Shown piece after piece: positions 32,447 through 43,811 of a stretch of DNA of 64,000 nt. This stretch comes from Acanthochlamys bracteata (lineage: Eukaryota; Streptophyta; Magnoliopsida; Pandanales; Velloziaceae). Each line of letters opens with the position of its first letter. The stretch's first letter is position 1. A program made the translations under genes and the position numbers. The notes under the pieces were generated by a model. The model was not told the DNA's origin. It saw only the letters and a list, made by a program, of their open reading frames with translations, and made no database searches. The stretch spans positions 1,444,145-1,508,144 of the forward strand of contig CM034134.1 in NCBI GenBank assembly GCA_019914995.1, in the 5' to 3' direction.

Positions 32447-35400
32447 TCATGGTTTATCTTCCTCATTCGCTGCCTTGAAAAGATCAACCAATAGTTTTTG
32501 GGATAACTCTTTGCTGAAGAATTTTCCCATGAACTCAGACACCGTAAATTTACGGTAAACAGCAGGTTTTTCTGCTGAAACAACCTCTGGTAATGGACCG
32601 TACAGATCATTTTCTCCCCTCTTACCAGGGTTAAAGAATGTTGCAATAGAAACCCTTGCTTCTGAATGCGCGTTAGCAGCCACCCTGTGTTCTGTACTCT
32701 TGTACTCATCGTTGGACAGTATCTGCCATTTCCCAATAACAAAAATATTTATCAGTATAAATACTTACATTAAGTACAGCATGGAGATAGTGCTTTACTT
32801 AAGAAGAAAATAAAGTGTGCGCACGCACGCACAGTTCGGGAAACAGCAGGTTTCTATTGGAATGATCATTTAAGCATTTAGTGGCTCTTGGCAGATTCAA
32901 ATATTTTACCTAAATGAATTCGAAATATGTCTCAACAGTATATACACAGGATGTGATGTTTCTGGAGAAAATTCATGGTTTCTTACTCATGACATTTATC
33001 AAATCTAAAAATTACTATTTGATCATAAATAGTTACAACGACATTTACCCAAGGCAAATTTGCAAGTCATCACACAGCTACATCTCTTTCATCTCCAATC
33101 AAAGCTAAAAAACGGTAACATAGTTGAGACTGCATTACTATCTCAATAAGAATAAGCCGGTAAGCACCATCTGGTAAGCATTGCCTAAAATCTCTCCAGT
33201 GTTGAGATGCTTCTTCAGGATGAGTCGATAAGCATGTAAATCGATATAAGCTAGATTGCAGTGAATTACTTTTAGACATCCAGACAATACTTGACCATTT
33301 TCTGGTCACCAGTAGGGGCAACGCAAAAGACTGGTTTCAAGCGAAATTTCCACGAAACTCAGATTAATGCTGGAGTTCATGCTAAAACAACATCTTCTTA
33401 GAATTGATCCACATGGAAATCCTACCGAAATTTCTGTTAATCTCTATCATCAAAGTTGCAAGAAGTAGGAGGCTAGCGCCTTTCATATATTAATACAAAC
33501 CTATAGGAAAAATGGATATGCAAAACAGACACGGAACCAAGCAAATAGCATCAAGTTTGCACCCAAACACCCTTAAACAGAACCTTTAGTTTGAGCCTTC
33601 TATGGAGCTCTAGATCAAGCTTTCTGTGAGAGGTGAAAGACATTAAACAAGCTCTTAGTTCTATTAAGCTCATTACACCAAAAGAACATTGTCTTCCTTT
33701 TATTCAAGCCTACTGTAGTAGGTGAGCACATAAAAGGGCGAATCTCGTCTATGTATGTTGGTATTCACTTGTACGTCTACGCATTATGCAAATGGTACAT
33801 AACGATTCTAGGCTTGCGCAAAGATATTCTCAACACTTAAACACTACTTTGGGTGTACCTGAATTTGGAGTTCACAATTGAGTACTCAAAAAAATGATTA
33901 TAGTTCAACTATATCACATCCACATCTATTTGCCAAAAAAAACATTCCTTTATTCCCTTGTTGGAATTTGCATTTATCAACATCGCCAGATTGTCAGACT
34001 ATTCTGATATTTGTAAGTGATTTGGGTAGCATACTCTGCAAAAATAGTTTTTGAGAATGAGTTCTATCCAAGCTCATTTAACACACTGCTAGAGCAGAAT
34101 TTTGCATGTGATGTTGGGTTTGAACTCGGCCTTATATGTTAAGCGTGAGGGAGGGTGTTGAAATTTACATTTGTTCCATATCAATAGGTTGTCAAGCTGT
34201 GATATTTATATATGATTTGAGCACCCTCTTTTCCCCGGCCGCATACTATGCGTGAGGGTGGGTACGGAATTTGTATTTGCCGCATTGCAAGATTAGCAAA
34301 TTGTTGTTATGTTGATATGTGGTCAGGGCACGCTTCTCTGTTCAGCTCGCTTTTGGAATGAATTCTACTTACGGCCAGTTAGCACCCCCTAATTCCACGC
34401 TAGAGTTACTACAATCCAAACAAAATCGCATGGCACTAACAACACCAAAAGTACATATTACGCCATCACGAGTGTTCCGTACTGATGTGAAATAAGGTGT
34501 AACAAGTTTTACACAACTCTATCCTACACATTTAAATACACTTCAAACTCTTCTGCAGGGCAAGCACATTTGAATGAACTAGTTCAAGTTGCCTCACAAG
34601 CATGGCACTAGAGAATCAAATATCGATAGCTTCTGACAACCAGAATCATTATCGAAAGTAATTTTTCATGTTACCTGCAAGAGATCGCCGACGTTTATGA
34701 CAACTGCACCAGGCACAGGCTCCACATCCACCCAAGCGTCGGCACCATCCTCCCCCTTCAAGTTCACTTGCAGCCCACCAATTTGATCCTGGACTAACAA
34801 AGTCAACACCGAAGGATCTGTATGAGCAGGTGCTCCTAATGTCACATCTGGCTCAGGGCACGGTGGGTAATAATGGCACACAGTCACCCTCATATCCAAA
34901 CACGACATCTCCTCCAACCTCTTCGTTTCCAAACCGACGGCCTCACAAAGCAAACCCAATATTTCCTTCGCCACACTAGTCACATTCGAATCCCAAGCAA
35001 CCAATTCATTTCTACAAACAACTGGAATCCTACCAGGGTGAGCTACAGCCCCTGTCCGAACTTCAAGCGTGTCTCGCCAACTTGCCACTGACGATCGGAA
35101 AAGATCGATGTTGGAGAAATACGCTACAGGCAATGATCGATCACGATTGTAATAAGCTGCTCGGTCACCTGCAGGTAGCTCGTGGAATTTTCTGACTGCA
35201 TAGAGTGTCGATTCTATAGTTTCAAGACTAATCGAATGGTTTATTACATAGAAGAATCCGCATGTTGAAGCCGCAGCGCGAACAGCGGCGATTACGGTTG
35301 GGCGAGAGAGTGAGAGATCAATGATAGGTACAGAGACTGAATTATTGACTGATGGTCGTTGGGTTTTATTATAGATCAACGGAGAACTGTGACGGAAAAT

Positions 35401-35508
35401 CGATGGAACAGTAGCGATGCCGGAGTCGATAAGACCCTTGACTCCGGCTTTCGTGCTGTCGAAAGACTTCAGCAGTGATATTCTGTTGGTGTTGTTGATG
35501 GCTTCCAT
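32447..35508 (-). CDS. 2-oxoglutarate/Fe(II) dioxygenase, ACC-oxidase-homolog clade
   Basis: Two exons, 35508-34675 and 32722-32447, separated by a 1952-bp GT-AG intron in phase 0, encode 369 residues. The N-terminal part (SFDSTKAGVKGLIDSGIATV, then PIIDL) is the DIOX_N domain typical of the '1-aminocyclopropane-1-carboxylate oxidase homolog' group (tomato E8, Arabidopsis 2A6, GSL-OH), not of true ACC oxidase. The double-stranded beta-helix supplies the iron triad His229, Asp231 (HTD) and His290 (EHR), and the 2-oxoglutarate-binding Arg301-x-Ser303 (RVS). All catalytic residues are present. These are soluble cytosolic oxygenases of specialised or hormone metabolism; the substrate cannot be predicted from sequence. 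The start chosen is the first ATG before the conserved block. The large intron shows no second gene. Confidence 0.92.
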
Positions 35509-35794
35509 CTACTTTTCTACTGATGATTTTCTTTCCTATGAAATTCGAACGCGAATGATTCTGAGAGGATGATTGATGATGGCTCTCGTTGCTTCATTGA
35601 ACAGGTTGCTTGAAGAGAATTTAGAAAAGTAATTAATTATTCTTGAAGAGTGATTATTCGGCGCCACCGCTATACTATGTTTGACATGCTATAACTATTT
35701 GTTTTTCATATGTAAGTTTCAACAATTTCTGGTAAATGAATGGATGAGTTCATTTCGAAACAACACACTAACTACTCATGGCGTAAATGAGTAC

Positions 35795-36020
35795 TTTTCA
35801 AATAAAATTTTTTTAAAATAAAAAATATTTTTATTTTTTCAAAAAAATAAGTTTTATTTTTTTTCATAAAAATAAACAATACAAATATTTTATTACATAA
35901 AATTTTTTTATATTTTTTAAATTTTTAAATAAAATTTTTAAATATTTATAAAATATATATTAAAAAATATATAATAAAAAATTAAAAAGTTGATTTTGGA
36001 GAAAGTAATACCAAATGTCC
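35795..36020. mobile_element. AT-rich MITE-like element near the dioxygenase promoter
   Basis: About 225 bp of A/T runs containing ATTTTTAAATAAAATTTTT and TATAAAATATATATTAAAAA, nearly the same as inside 2923-3178 and 51470-51705. It lies about 290 bp upstream of the dioxygenase start codon. The boundaries are approximate. Confidence 0.4.
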
Positions 36021-36099
36021 AGTTTATAAGTTCATTGGAATGGATGGGGATAACAAAAAGCTCCACAATTATTCAAGTTCAAATTGCTGCACTTTGAAG

Positions 36100-36904
36100 C
36101 TATATTGGCAGACCCGGACCGACCTGTCCGGGTCGACCCGGGAACTGTCGATCCTGACGGTAAATCGGTCCGAATTTGCAAAAAAATTATTTATGCAATC
36201 GATCCGTTTTTGACCTATTTGATCCGTTTCAACCCGGTTGATCTGTCCGTCCGGGTCAAATCGGGTTATTTTTTTTAAATTAATTAAAAAAATTTTTAAA
36301 AATTAATTAAAAATTTTTTAATTGATGATATATTTAATACAAAAATATTTATTAATAACTCTATGTTGAAAAATAATATGTAGTTTAAATTTGTATTTGG
36401 ATGTGATAATACAAAATTATAATTGCTTATGTCTTATTTGCAAATATCAATTATTAGTGATTTTTAAATTTTTATATTGTAAAATATTTAGAATCAAATA
36501 TGTATACCTAAAAAAATTTGTTATATCTCTTTTATAATTTCTCTATTTTATATTTTTTTCTAATCTCCTAATTTATTTAAATATTTCTTATTATAAATTT
36601 TAGTTGTCATTATTGTTATTGGTGGTGGTAATACTTCAATTTTCGCCGTAATTATTATTGCTGTTGTTGTTGATAGTAATGCTATAATAAAAATATTTTA
36701 ATTTTTTGCTATGATTACTATTGCTATTGTTATTGGTAGTATCATTGGCAATAGATTTTTTACTGTAATTATTGTTATTATTAATTAAAAATATTTTAAT
36801 ATTATTGACTCGACGGTTCGATCAGTTAATCCGACGGTTTGACTCAAGAACCGTGACCCGGATAATTTTTCGGTTCGATATCTGATCCGATTTTTACAAC
36901 TATG
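36100..36904. mobile_element. Non-autonomous hAT-like element, 805 bp
   Basis: Flanked by a perfect 8-bp duplication CTTTGAAG (36092-36099 and 36905-36912). The right end in reverse complement is CATAGTTGTAAAAATCGG, matching the terminus of the element at 17395. The left end, CTATATTGGCAGACCC, is degraded. The subterminal regions are GC-rich (GACCCGGACCGACCTGTCCG and CGACGGTTCGATC). The interior is nearly the same as 52314-53065 (shared GCTCTATGTTG-AAAAT and TTTGGATGTGATAAT), so the two are one family. There is no transposase. Confidence 0.8.
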
Positions 36905-37059
36905 CTTTGAAGACTCATTGTTTTGTATATTGTTGTTTTCTGAAACTTTCCAACAAAGATAATAGGATGCGAACGAAATTACTATTGTTCATGTGAAGCT
37001 GGATGTCATGGGATTAGAATTTTCAATTGTATCCGTGCCGCACTTAGACAACTTTTATA

Positions 37060-37430
37060 CTAAGTTGCCAAGTAAGCCTAAACAATTTCAAAATGATATC
37101 AAGTTAATAGAGCAAAATAAAATGGAGAAGTACGGATGAAAGAAAGCTTTAATAGCAAGCCTAAAATATTTGCTTGATGGTTACAAGTGAAGGATGATGA
37201 CTCCTATTTAATAGCACTCCACCTTTCTAATGGACGGTGGTGATAGCTTTGATTCAACGGTAAAGAAGGCTTCTCCAGAGACTTCTCCTAAACTATCTTG
37301 GCACATAAATTTAGGTGGTCTAAATATCTTACATAAACATCTAAGCTTTATAAATATCTAAATGTTTTAGATAATTCCTTAATTCTCTAGTTTGTAGGCT
37401 TATTTGGGCCTTTTTAGATGTGTCATCTAG
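37060..37430 (-). repeat. Possible LTR of the gypsy element
   Basis: On the minus strand, downstream of the chromodomain, is a stretch with a leader-like section (ATTAAATAGGAGTCATCATC). I assign it as part of an LTR only by position and texture. No second copy was found beyond the protease end at about 40640, so the element is probably truncated there. Confidence 0.25.
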
Positions 37431-38956
37431 GTAAAGTTTCGGTCCAAATTTTATGGTCTTTGACATTCTCCCCTGTTATGCCCGTGAAGTCCTCGTCATG
37501 CTCTTTAAACCTTTGAGTATGGTCCATGAATTGCCAAAGGGTGTTCTCGCATTCCCAACTTGCTTCGCTATTGGAAAGATTCCTCAACTTCACCAAATAC
37601 TCTTTATAACTTGGTACACTCCCGCCTTTGATTGGACCGTTCTTCAAAGATGCACTCTACCTCCTTGTTGAATGCTGTGACAATATCCGTTGGGGCTCTT
37701 TTGGACTCGCACCTCCTTGGGTCCTCTTCATCCTTATGGTATGGTTTGAGAAAGCTTACACGAAAGACTGGATGAATCTTAAGTCTTGGAGGGAGTTGTA
37801 CCTGATAAGAAACCTGGCCTATGCGTTTTATGATACGAAATGACCCTTCATGTCTTCTTACTAACTAGTTATGTACCTTCCATAGTGACTTAAATTGTTG
37901 GGGTAGAAGTTTGATAAGCACCAAGTCTCCTTCTTGATATTCGACACGTTGGCGCTTAGTGTGTACCCATTTCTTCATCTTCTTTGCAATCTTGTCCAAA
38001 AATGCACACGTTATATTTGCTTGTTCATGCCACTCCTTCGCGAGCTTGTAGGCGGAAGGGCCCTTCCCTCCATATGATGAGGCAATGGCATTTGGAGTCA
38101 TTGGTTATTGCCTTGTAATAATTTCAAATGGACTTTTACCTATTGCCTCACTCCTTTGAAGATTATAAAAGAGTTGGGCAACATCGAGTAAGTTTGCCTA
38201 ATCTCGTTGATGAGCGCGCTAACATAATATCGAATGTATAATTCTAGAAGGTTGTTGACACGTTCTATTTGTCTGTCACTTTGATGGAAGCTTGTAGAGA
38301 AGTTCAAGTTGGTGCCCAACAACTTGAATAACTCTGTCCAGAATCATCTATTGAAGCATGGATCTCGATCACTTACTATCCTTTGTAGCACTCTCCAAAG
38401 CTTCGCTACATGTTTAAGGAAAAGTCGGGCAGCTTCGTCAGCAGTACAATCCCTCAGGGTAGGTATGAAGGTGGCATACTTGTTGAATCGATCAACTACC
38501 ACCATCATACTTCCACATCTTTCCGACTTTGGTAGAGTCCATAGAGACGCTCTCCCAAGGTCATCCAGTAATAGGTAAAGGCTCGAGTAAGCTTGCTGGG
38601 TGTTGGTGCTCGACATTGTCTTGTTGACATACAAGACAAGTTTGGACATAGGCCTCGACGTTATTTCGCATCTGAGGCCAATAATAAGAGGCTTGCAAAA
38701 GGGCGAGGGTACATGCCATACCTGAGTGGCCAGCCCACTTCGAATCATGGCATTCTTTGATCACCTTTTTGCTTAAGGTACCCCATTTAGATACATAGAG
38801 CCGATTCCCGGAGGTGCGAAGAAGTCCCTCGTTTGTCAAAAATTGTCTAGTCCTTCCATTGGTTGCAATCTCGGTGAGATTCCGTGTCGAGGGGTCTTGT
38901 TGTAGTCCTTCTTTAATGCGATCAATGAGTGAGCATTGTGGACTACTTACACTCAT
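37423..38956 (-). pseudogene. Gypsy integrase with chromodomain, broken
   Basis: The zinc-binding part has H-x-H and CLVCQQ (H-C-C spacing as in H2C2 fingers). The catalytic core shows MMVVVDRFNKYATFIP and then IVSDRDPCF, the conserved D-S-K and SDRD motifs. After another frame change come the GPSAYKLAKEW and YQEGDLVLIKLLPQQF segments of the C-terminal domain and then the chromodomain. At least four open segments in different frames are needed to cover it. Confidence 0.8.
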
Positions 38957-39948
38957 AGTGACAAGCTCCGCTTTTCGGCTAAGCGCATCGGTGACACATT
39001 GGCCTTTCTTGGATTATATTCAAGTTGATAGTCAAACTCTACAAGGAAGTCTTGCCATCGTGCTTGTTTGGGGCTTAATTTCTTTTGGGTCTAGAAGTAG
39101 CTCGTTGCTAAGTTATTAATCATGATAACAAACTTTGCACCGAGTAAGTAATGTCTCCAAACTCGTAAGCAGTGAATGACAACCGTCATCTCTTTTTCTT
39201 AAACGGTATAGCGCCGTTCTGTATCATTGAGCTTGCGGCTCTCATAGGCGATGAGGTGGCCTTCCTACATTAGCACGCCGCCGATGGCAAAGTCAGAAGC
39301 ATCGGTGTGTACTTCGAATGCCTTGGAATGATAGGGTAAGGTCAGAATAGGTTCTTCCGAGATGGCATTCTTCAAGGCTTTGAAGACTTACAGTTCTTAG
39401 ACCAACTCCATACTTGATCCTTTTTTAGTAAATCGTGAGGGGCGTGGCTTTTGCAGAGTAACTTCTTATGAATTGGCGATAATAGTTCACAAGGCCTAGA
39501 AATGACCTTAATTCTGACACCTTGATAGGAGGCTCCAAATCTTAAATAGCATTCACTTTTGCGGTATCTATCATGAGCTTTCCATCCCTTATTTTGTGGC
39601 TAAGGAATTCAATTTCATGTTGCATGAAAGAGCATTTTTCCTTTTCTTGTAAAGCTCATTCTTGCGTAGTGCTTGGAGGACTTATTTGAGATGTCGAACA
39701 TGAACTTCGAGAATATTGCTATACACCACTATGTCATCTAAGTACACTACTCTGATCGAGGAAGGGATGGAATAACTTATTCATGAGGGTGCAGAAAGTG
39801 GCAGGGGCATTTGTGAGACCAAAAGACATGACAAGAAATTTGAACGGACTATACTTGGTTATACATGTCGTCTTTGGTTCATTCTTCTTCTGGAAGAGGA
39901 CTGGAGCGCCATCTTGGAGAGTTGAATGTATCCTGCATCCAAGAGGTC

Positions 39949-40530
39949 TTAGAGTTGTCGCCTCAGCTCCTCGAGTTCTAGGGATGCCATGTGATAAGGC
40001 ACTATTGCAGGTGGCTTAGCACCTAGTTGTAGCTCGATTTGATGATCGACCTCACGTCCTGATGGCAATTTCTTCGGAAGTTCCAACGGCGTGACATCCT
40101 TGTATTCTTCAAGGAAGGCTTGTATGGCAGAAGGTGTGGAGTCTTTGGATATGACGGCCTCCCCATTATCATTTAGCTCTCTTAAAGAAACCATGTAGCT
40201 TAGGTCTTTCTTTAGGCCTTTCTTAAATTGCAGGGCGGATAATGCCTTTGTTTCCATCTTGCTAGAGCGTTCTGTCTGGACCATGCATGCTTGGTTCCCT
40301 TTGGAGATGATGATAAAATTAACTGCCGAAAAAGGGTAGGCATGTGTTTGGTTGAAGAACTCCATGCCTAAGACCACTTGAAAGTTGTCCATGGGGACAA
40401 TAGAGAAGTCAAGTGTCCCCTTCCATGCTCCAAGTTTGACAAGGACAGATTGGGCAATGCTCACGATTGGCTTGACAGATGAATTTACTGCTTTTACCGT
40501 TCCACCTTTTTTGGCTGCCACAAAATCCAC
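39949..40530 (-). pseudogene. Gypsy protease / start of reverse transcriptase
   Basis: An uninterrupted 193-codon stretch. It covers the second half of the retropepsin domain (MDNFQVVLGMEFF, the conserved -VILGMDWL-like loop), a linker, and the beginning of the RT region (DVTPLELPKKLPSGREVDHQ, then the [11 protein letters not shown] region). The catalytic part of the protease lies just outside this frame, to the right. Confidence 0.75.
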
Positions 40531-40716
40531 CTTCTTTGCCTCCTCTTATGCAACAAATTATGAGTGGCTCCTATATCCAGTAGGGCACGAGTGGATGTAC
40601 CGTTGATGATAGCAACCACGAATATGAGCCCTTTAGGAGACGCATATCCTGTTTATTGCTAATTTTTTCTAGTATGAAGATTTTATTGATGATCACTCAT
40701 TATACTTGAGTATGTC

Positions 40717-42480
40717 TTGTGTCTAATCTTTCAAAACTTCTTACCATGTATAGTAGATTCACTAGTATCATTCACACTCAGTTTAATATTAGAACTAAAA
40801 CTTTTCATTCATATTGCACTCCTGAATATCTTCAGCTACGATGAGATAGATCTAGCAATCTTATATACTCTTGTCAATAGTCATATCCTTACACTATTCA
40901 AAAATGTGGTAGTGAAATGTGGTCATCTCTATTTTGGAAATTGCTCGTGCTCTCTTGTTATCCTATTTTGTATCTCAAATTTTTTGGGTAGAAGCAATTC
41001 TTACTTTTGTTAATATTATCAGCATCACTCCGTCGTTTATTTTATCCAATAAGACCCCTTATGAGAGTCTTTTTCTATCACTTCCTGATTACAACATGCT
41101 TCAAACTTTCTGATACATTTGCTCTGCTACTTCAGTCAAGTGTTTTCATTTTGGTATTACTGTCGAGTATAAAAGATATCGTTGTTATGATCTTTTGAAA
41201 TATTTTCACATTTCTCGTCATATCATCTTTTTGAGGATTCACCTTATTTCTCCACATCATTCGAGATGTCTAATTTTTTTACATCACTAGATACGCATAC
41301 TTCTAAATCCTTTATTCACCATTCTAGTGCCCCTATTGATCCAACTACTTTAAAAATATCCATTGCTAGTACAGTCTCTTCTATAATGATTTCCATGTTC
41401 ATCCCTAATTTCGATTTCACCATGTTCATCCTCATTACCATCCTCACATTCATCTCCATCACCATCTAGACAGCTTCAGCTTTGCCATATTATTATCTTA
41501 TTCTCTACAATTTCATTCTTTTATTATTTTTATACAAACTACTGAGGAGCTCAATTCTTAGCAAGAGACAAGTTAGTATCCTAAGTGGAGGGGATTATAG
41601 TGGAGAAGTTTTACGCTTTTCAGCAAACATATACCTGAAATATTGGCGCATTTTAAGAGGGCGCTCAGCATGTTAGTTGCAAATGGATTGTTAAGATCAA
41701 ATATAAACCTGACAGATTTATTGAAGGACATGAGACTCATCATTTTGTCAAGGGTTTTACTCAGGAGTATGGAATTATTTATGATAAGACATTTGCTCAT
41801 ATAGCTCAGATGACCACAGTTTGTACTGCCTCTAGATCAATATTTCAATGCTTTACTTCGAATTCTCATATATCTTTGAGATACCATTACTCGATTACTT
41901 TTTATATCTTCTATATCTAATTTGAAGATTCAAGCCTTTTCAAATATAGATTGGGCTGGTGATGTAACTAACAAAAGGTCTCCTATAGATTCTTTTTGTT
42001 TCTTAGTGATTCGTTAATTTTATGGAAACGCAAGAAACAGATAGTGATTGTATGTTCTTCTACAGAAGTAGAGTACAAAATTATGGATGCTACTAATAGA
42101 GAGATTACTCATGTGATGAGATTGCTATTTGATATAAGCATTACAGCTGTAGGACCTACACTCTTCATTGTGATAATCGTATTGCTATTCAAATTGAAAG
42201 CAATTCAGCTTTTTATGAACGAATTAATATATTAAGATTGATTGTCATTTTATTTTTGAGCACTTTCTGTCGTGCACTATTTTCTTACCACTACGATTTT
42301 TACTGATGAACTAGCATACTTCTTCATAAAGTCCTACCCCACATTAAGATTTCAACGTTATTGGGTAAACTCATATTGTTTGACCTAGCATGAGCTTGTA
42401 ATGACGTGTTACAATATATTTAGATTTGTGTATAAATCCATTTTATTTTGATCTGTTAAATAGATTTAGTCATATATTAC
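40717..42480 (+). mobile_element. Ty1/copia 3' fragment, heavily degraded
   Basis: The plus strand shows an integrase remnant near 41035-41115 (SNKTPYESLFLSLPDYNMLQ). A reverse transcriptase start is at about 41665-41830 (pieces matching K-KYKPDG-IE, ARLVAKGFTQ-YGIDY, ETFAPVAKMTTV in broken frames). RNase H follows at about 41935-42235 (DWAGD...; the TEVEYKIMDATNREITH frame). A purine-rich tract and an LTR start (TGTTACAATATATTTAG) appear near 42400-42410. Most of the RT core is deleted. No 5' LTR was found. Confidence 0.65.
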
Positions 42481-42499
42481 TTAGGTTAATTATTTGGTC

Positions 42500-42503
42500 T
42501 ATT

Positions 42504-42535
<32 letters not shown>

Positions 42536-42538
42536 TAT
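42500..42538. repeat. (ATT)n(AT)n microsatellite
   Basis: About six ATT units run directly into about ten AT units. Simple repeat; no function implied. Confidence 0.9.
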
Positions 42539-42539
42539 C

Positions 42540-43309
42540 TATATATTAAAAGCATATTAGCCACCATTTATTATCATCATTTAGTAGCACACACTTATGA
42601 AGTGCTGTGTGTGCCATTGTGTATGCCACTGTTAGCAACATGTGTGACGACTATGTACAACCTGTGCGAATTGTGCAATCTGTGCGACTTTAACTACTGA
42701 CGCTGTCATTATTTTTCTTCTTCTCTCAATGTCAAGTAAGTTTCGAACTATGTTATTCATCTTCTCTTAGTGCCAAATAAAATTTCACTTCTAACTATTC
42801 TTACTCGCTAGCTCTCGATATCTATCAAGAGCCATAAATAACAAACATCATGGACACAATCTCTAGAGTTCTTACTCAACTCGAAGAAGAAGAACGTTAA
42901 AGACATTTCAATGTACCTATAAAGACATTATTTATGCTGATCCGAGAACTGTCGAGAAACTCCAAGCTCGAAAGCTAAATGTGCTTGAGTGAAAAATTTT
43001 GAGTTGGTTTTTGTATGGTTAAGTGAACATGCAACAAATTTAGAAGAATTAAATTGAGAGTATTTTGTTCTATTGATATAACAAAAATTATTAAAAAATA
43101 TATTTTGAAAAGACGACGTAAGAACACAAAATGGAGATAGATGTGGCCTACCTAATCAACAAGGGTAATCGATTAAACAGGTAACTTTCAATTCAAATTA
43201 GTCTTTTAGGCCGCCCTCTAAAATTTATTTTTCTAATCACATTTTGATGAGGAAAGGATAAACTATTCTTCATTGAGTTTTGAGCTTTAAGGTGAACTCT
43301 CTTTAAGAC
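42540..43309. other. Intergenic, no recognised gene
   Basis: Short GTGTG- and TGTGC-rich runs occur near 42600-42690. There is no recognisable protein motif. The stretch near 43090-43160 resembles 52255-52310 (TTTTGAAAAGA-GA then GG-CTA-CTAATC), so part of it is repetitive. Confidence 0.4.
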
Positions 43310-43690
43310 TCAAAACTTTTTCTTAGCATGATTCTGAGTGTAATTTTAAAAGATTTCGAATAAGTGCTGAATCAGAAACATAATATAGATATTTGTCTAT
43401 ATGTATAAATAAATATTAATACTAAACCAAATTCAGTTATAGTAAAATTTTATCGGAGAAGCTGATAAATACACAAAAATTCGCTTGCTTCGGATCACAC
43501 AAGGTTGCAAATAAGTTGCACACATTAATTGATAATACATTTTGTGAAAAATTCAAATAGATTTGTAGTATGACCGGTAAGAATAGTGACTTCTCATTTA
43601 AAAGATCAAAATTTGCATAATAATAAGAGAAATTATTTTTATATTTAAAAAAATATTTTAAATTGTGACCAAATGCGACAATACGATTAT
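43310..43690. repeat. Left arm of a large inverted repeat
   Basis: In reverse complement this arm matches 51080-51450: GTC-CATTTGGT-AC, ACAAATCTATT, TTGCAACCTTGT-T, TTAATATTTATTTATA-ATA and ATATAGACA-ATAT appear in the same order. The arms diverge but align over about 370 bp. About 120 bp (left) and 115 bp (right) of non-palindromic centre remain, and the centre is interrupted by the copia element at 43812-50962. Confidence 0.65.
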
Positions 43691-43811
43691 ATGTCGGTCC
43701 GCAGTGGTACGGTCACACTAACCGCACTTGGATTGCATTGGGTTACACTTAGGCTACACCAAATTGCATTAGATCTAATACATTTGCACAGTACAGGATC
43801 GCAATGAATTT

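Larger units (their letters stand above)
37423..40640 (-). mobile_element. Ty3/gypsy chromovirus pol relic
   Basis: Read on the minus strand from right to left, the domains run in the standard gypsy order. An aspartic protease is at about 40620-40300; its active-site region reads LLDIGATHNLL, with Ile where Ser or Thr is usual. Reverse transcriptase spans about 40010-39400, with YLDD intact at 39744-39733. RNase H is at about 39330-39010 (ESRKLNDTERRYTV, with in-frame stops). The integrase zinc-binding H2C2 and core follow at about 38956-38140, then the integrase C-terminus (about 38101-37865) and a chromodomain (about 37647-37480, VPSYKEYLVK). The chromodomain after integrase marks a chromovirus. 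Frameshifts and stops break every long frame. Gag was not found. Confidence 0.85.

Noticed and set aside
37453..37843. Plus-strand frames of 71-72 codons over the gypsy chromodomain region
   Set aside because: They are antisense to the recognisable chromodomain and integrase sequence and carry no motif.
40717..41476. Hydrophobic plus-strand frames as membrane proteins
   Set aside because: They are shifted frames of a degraded copia integrase/RT region; the hydrophobicity follows from T-rich sequence.
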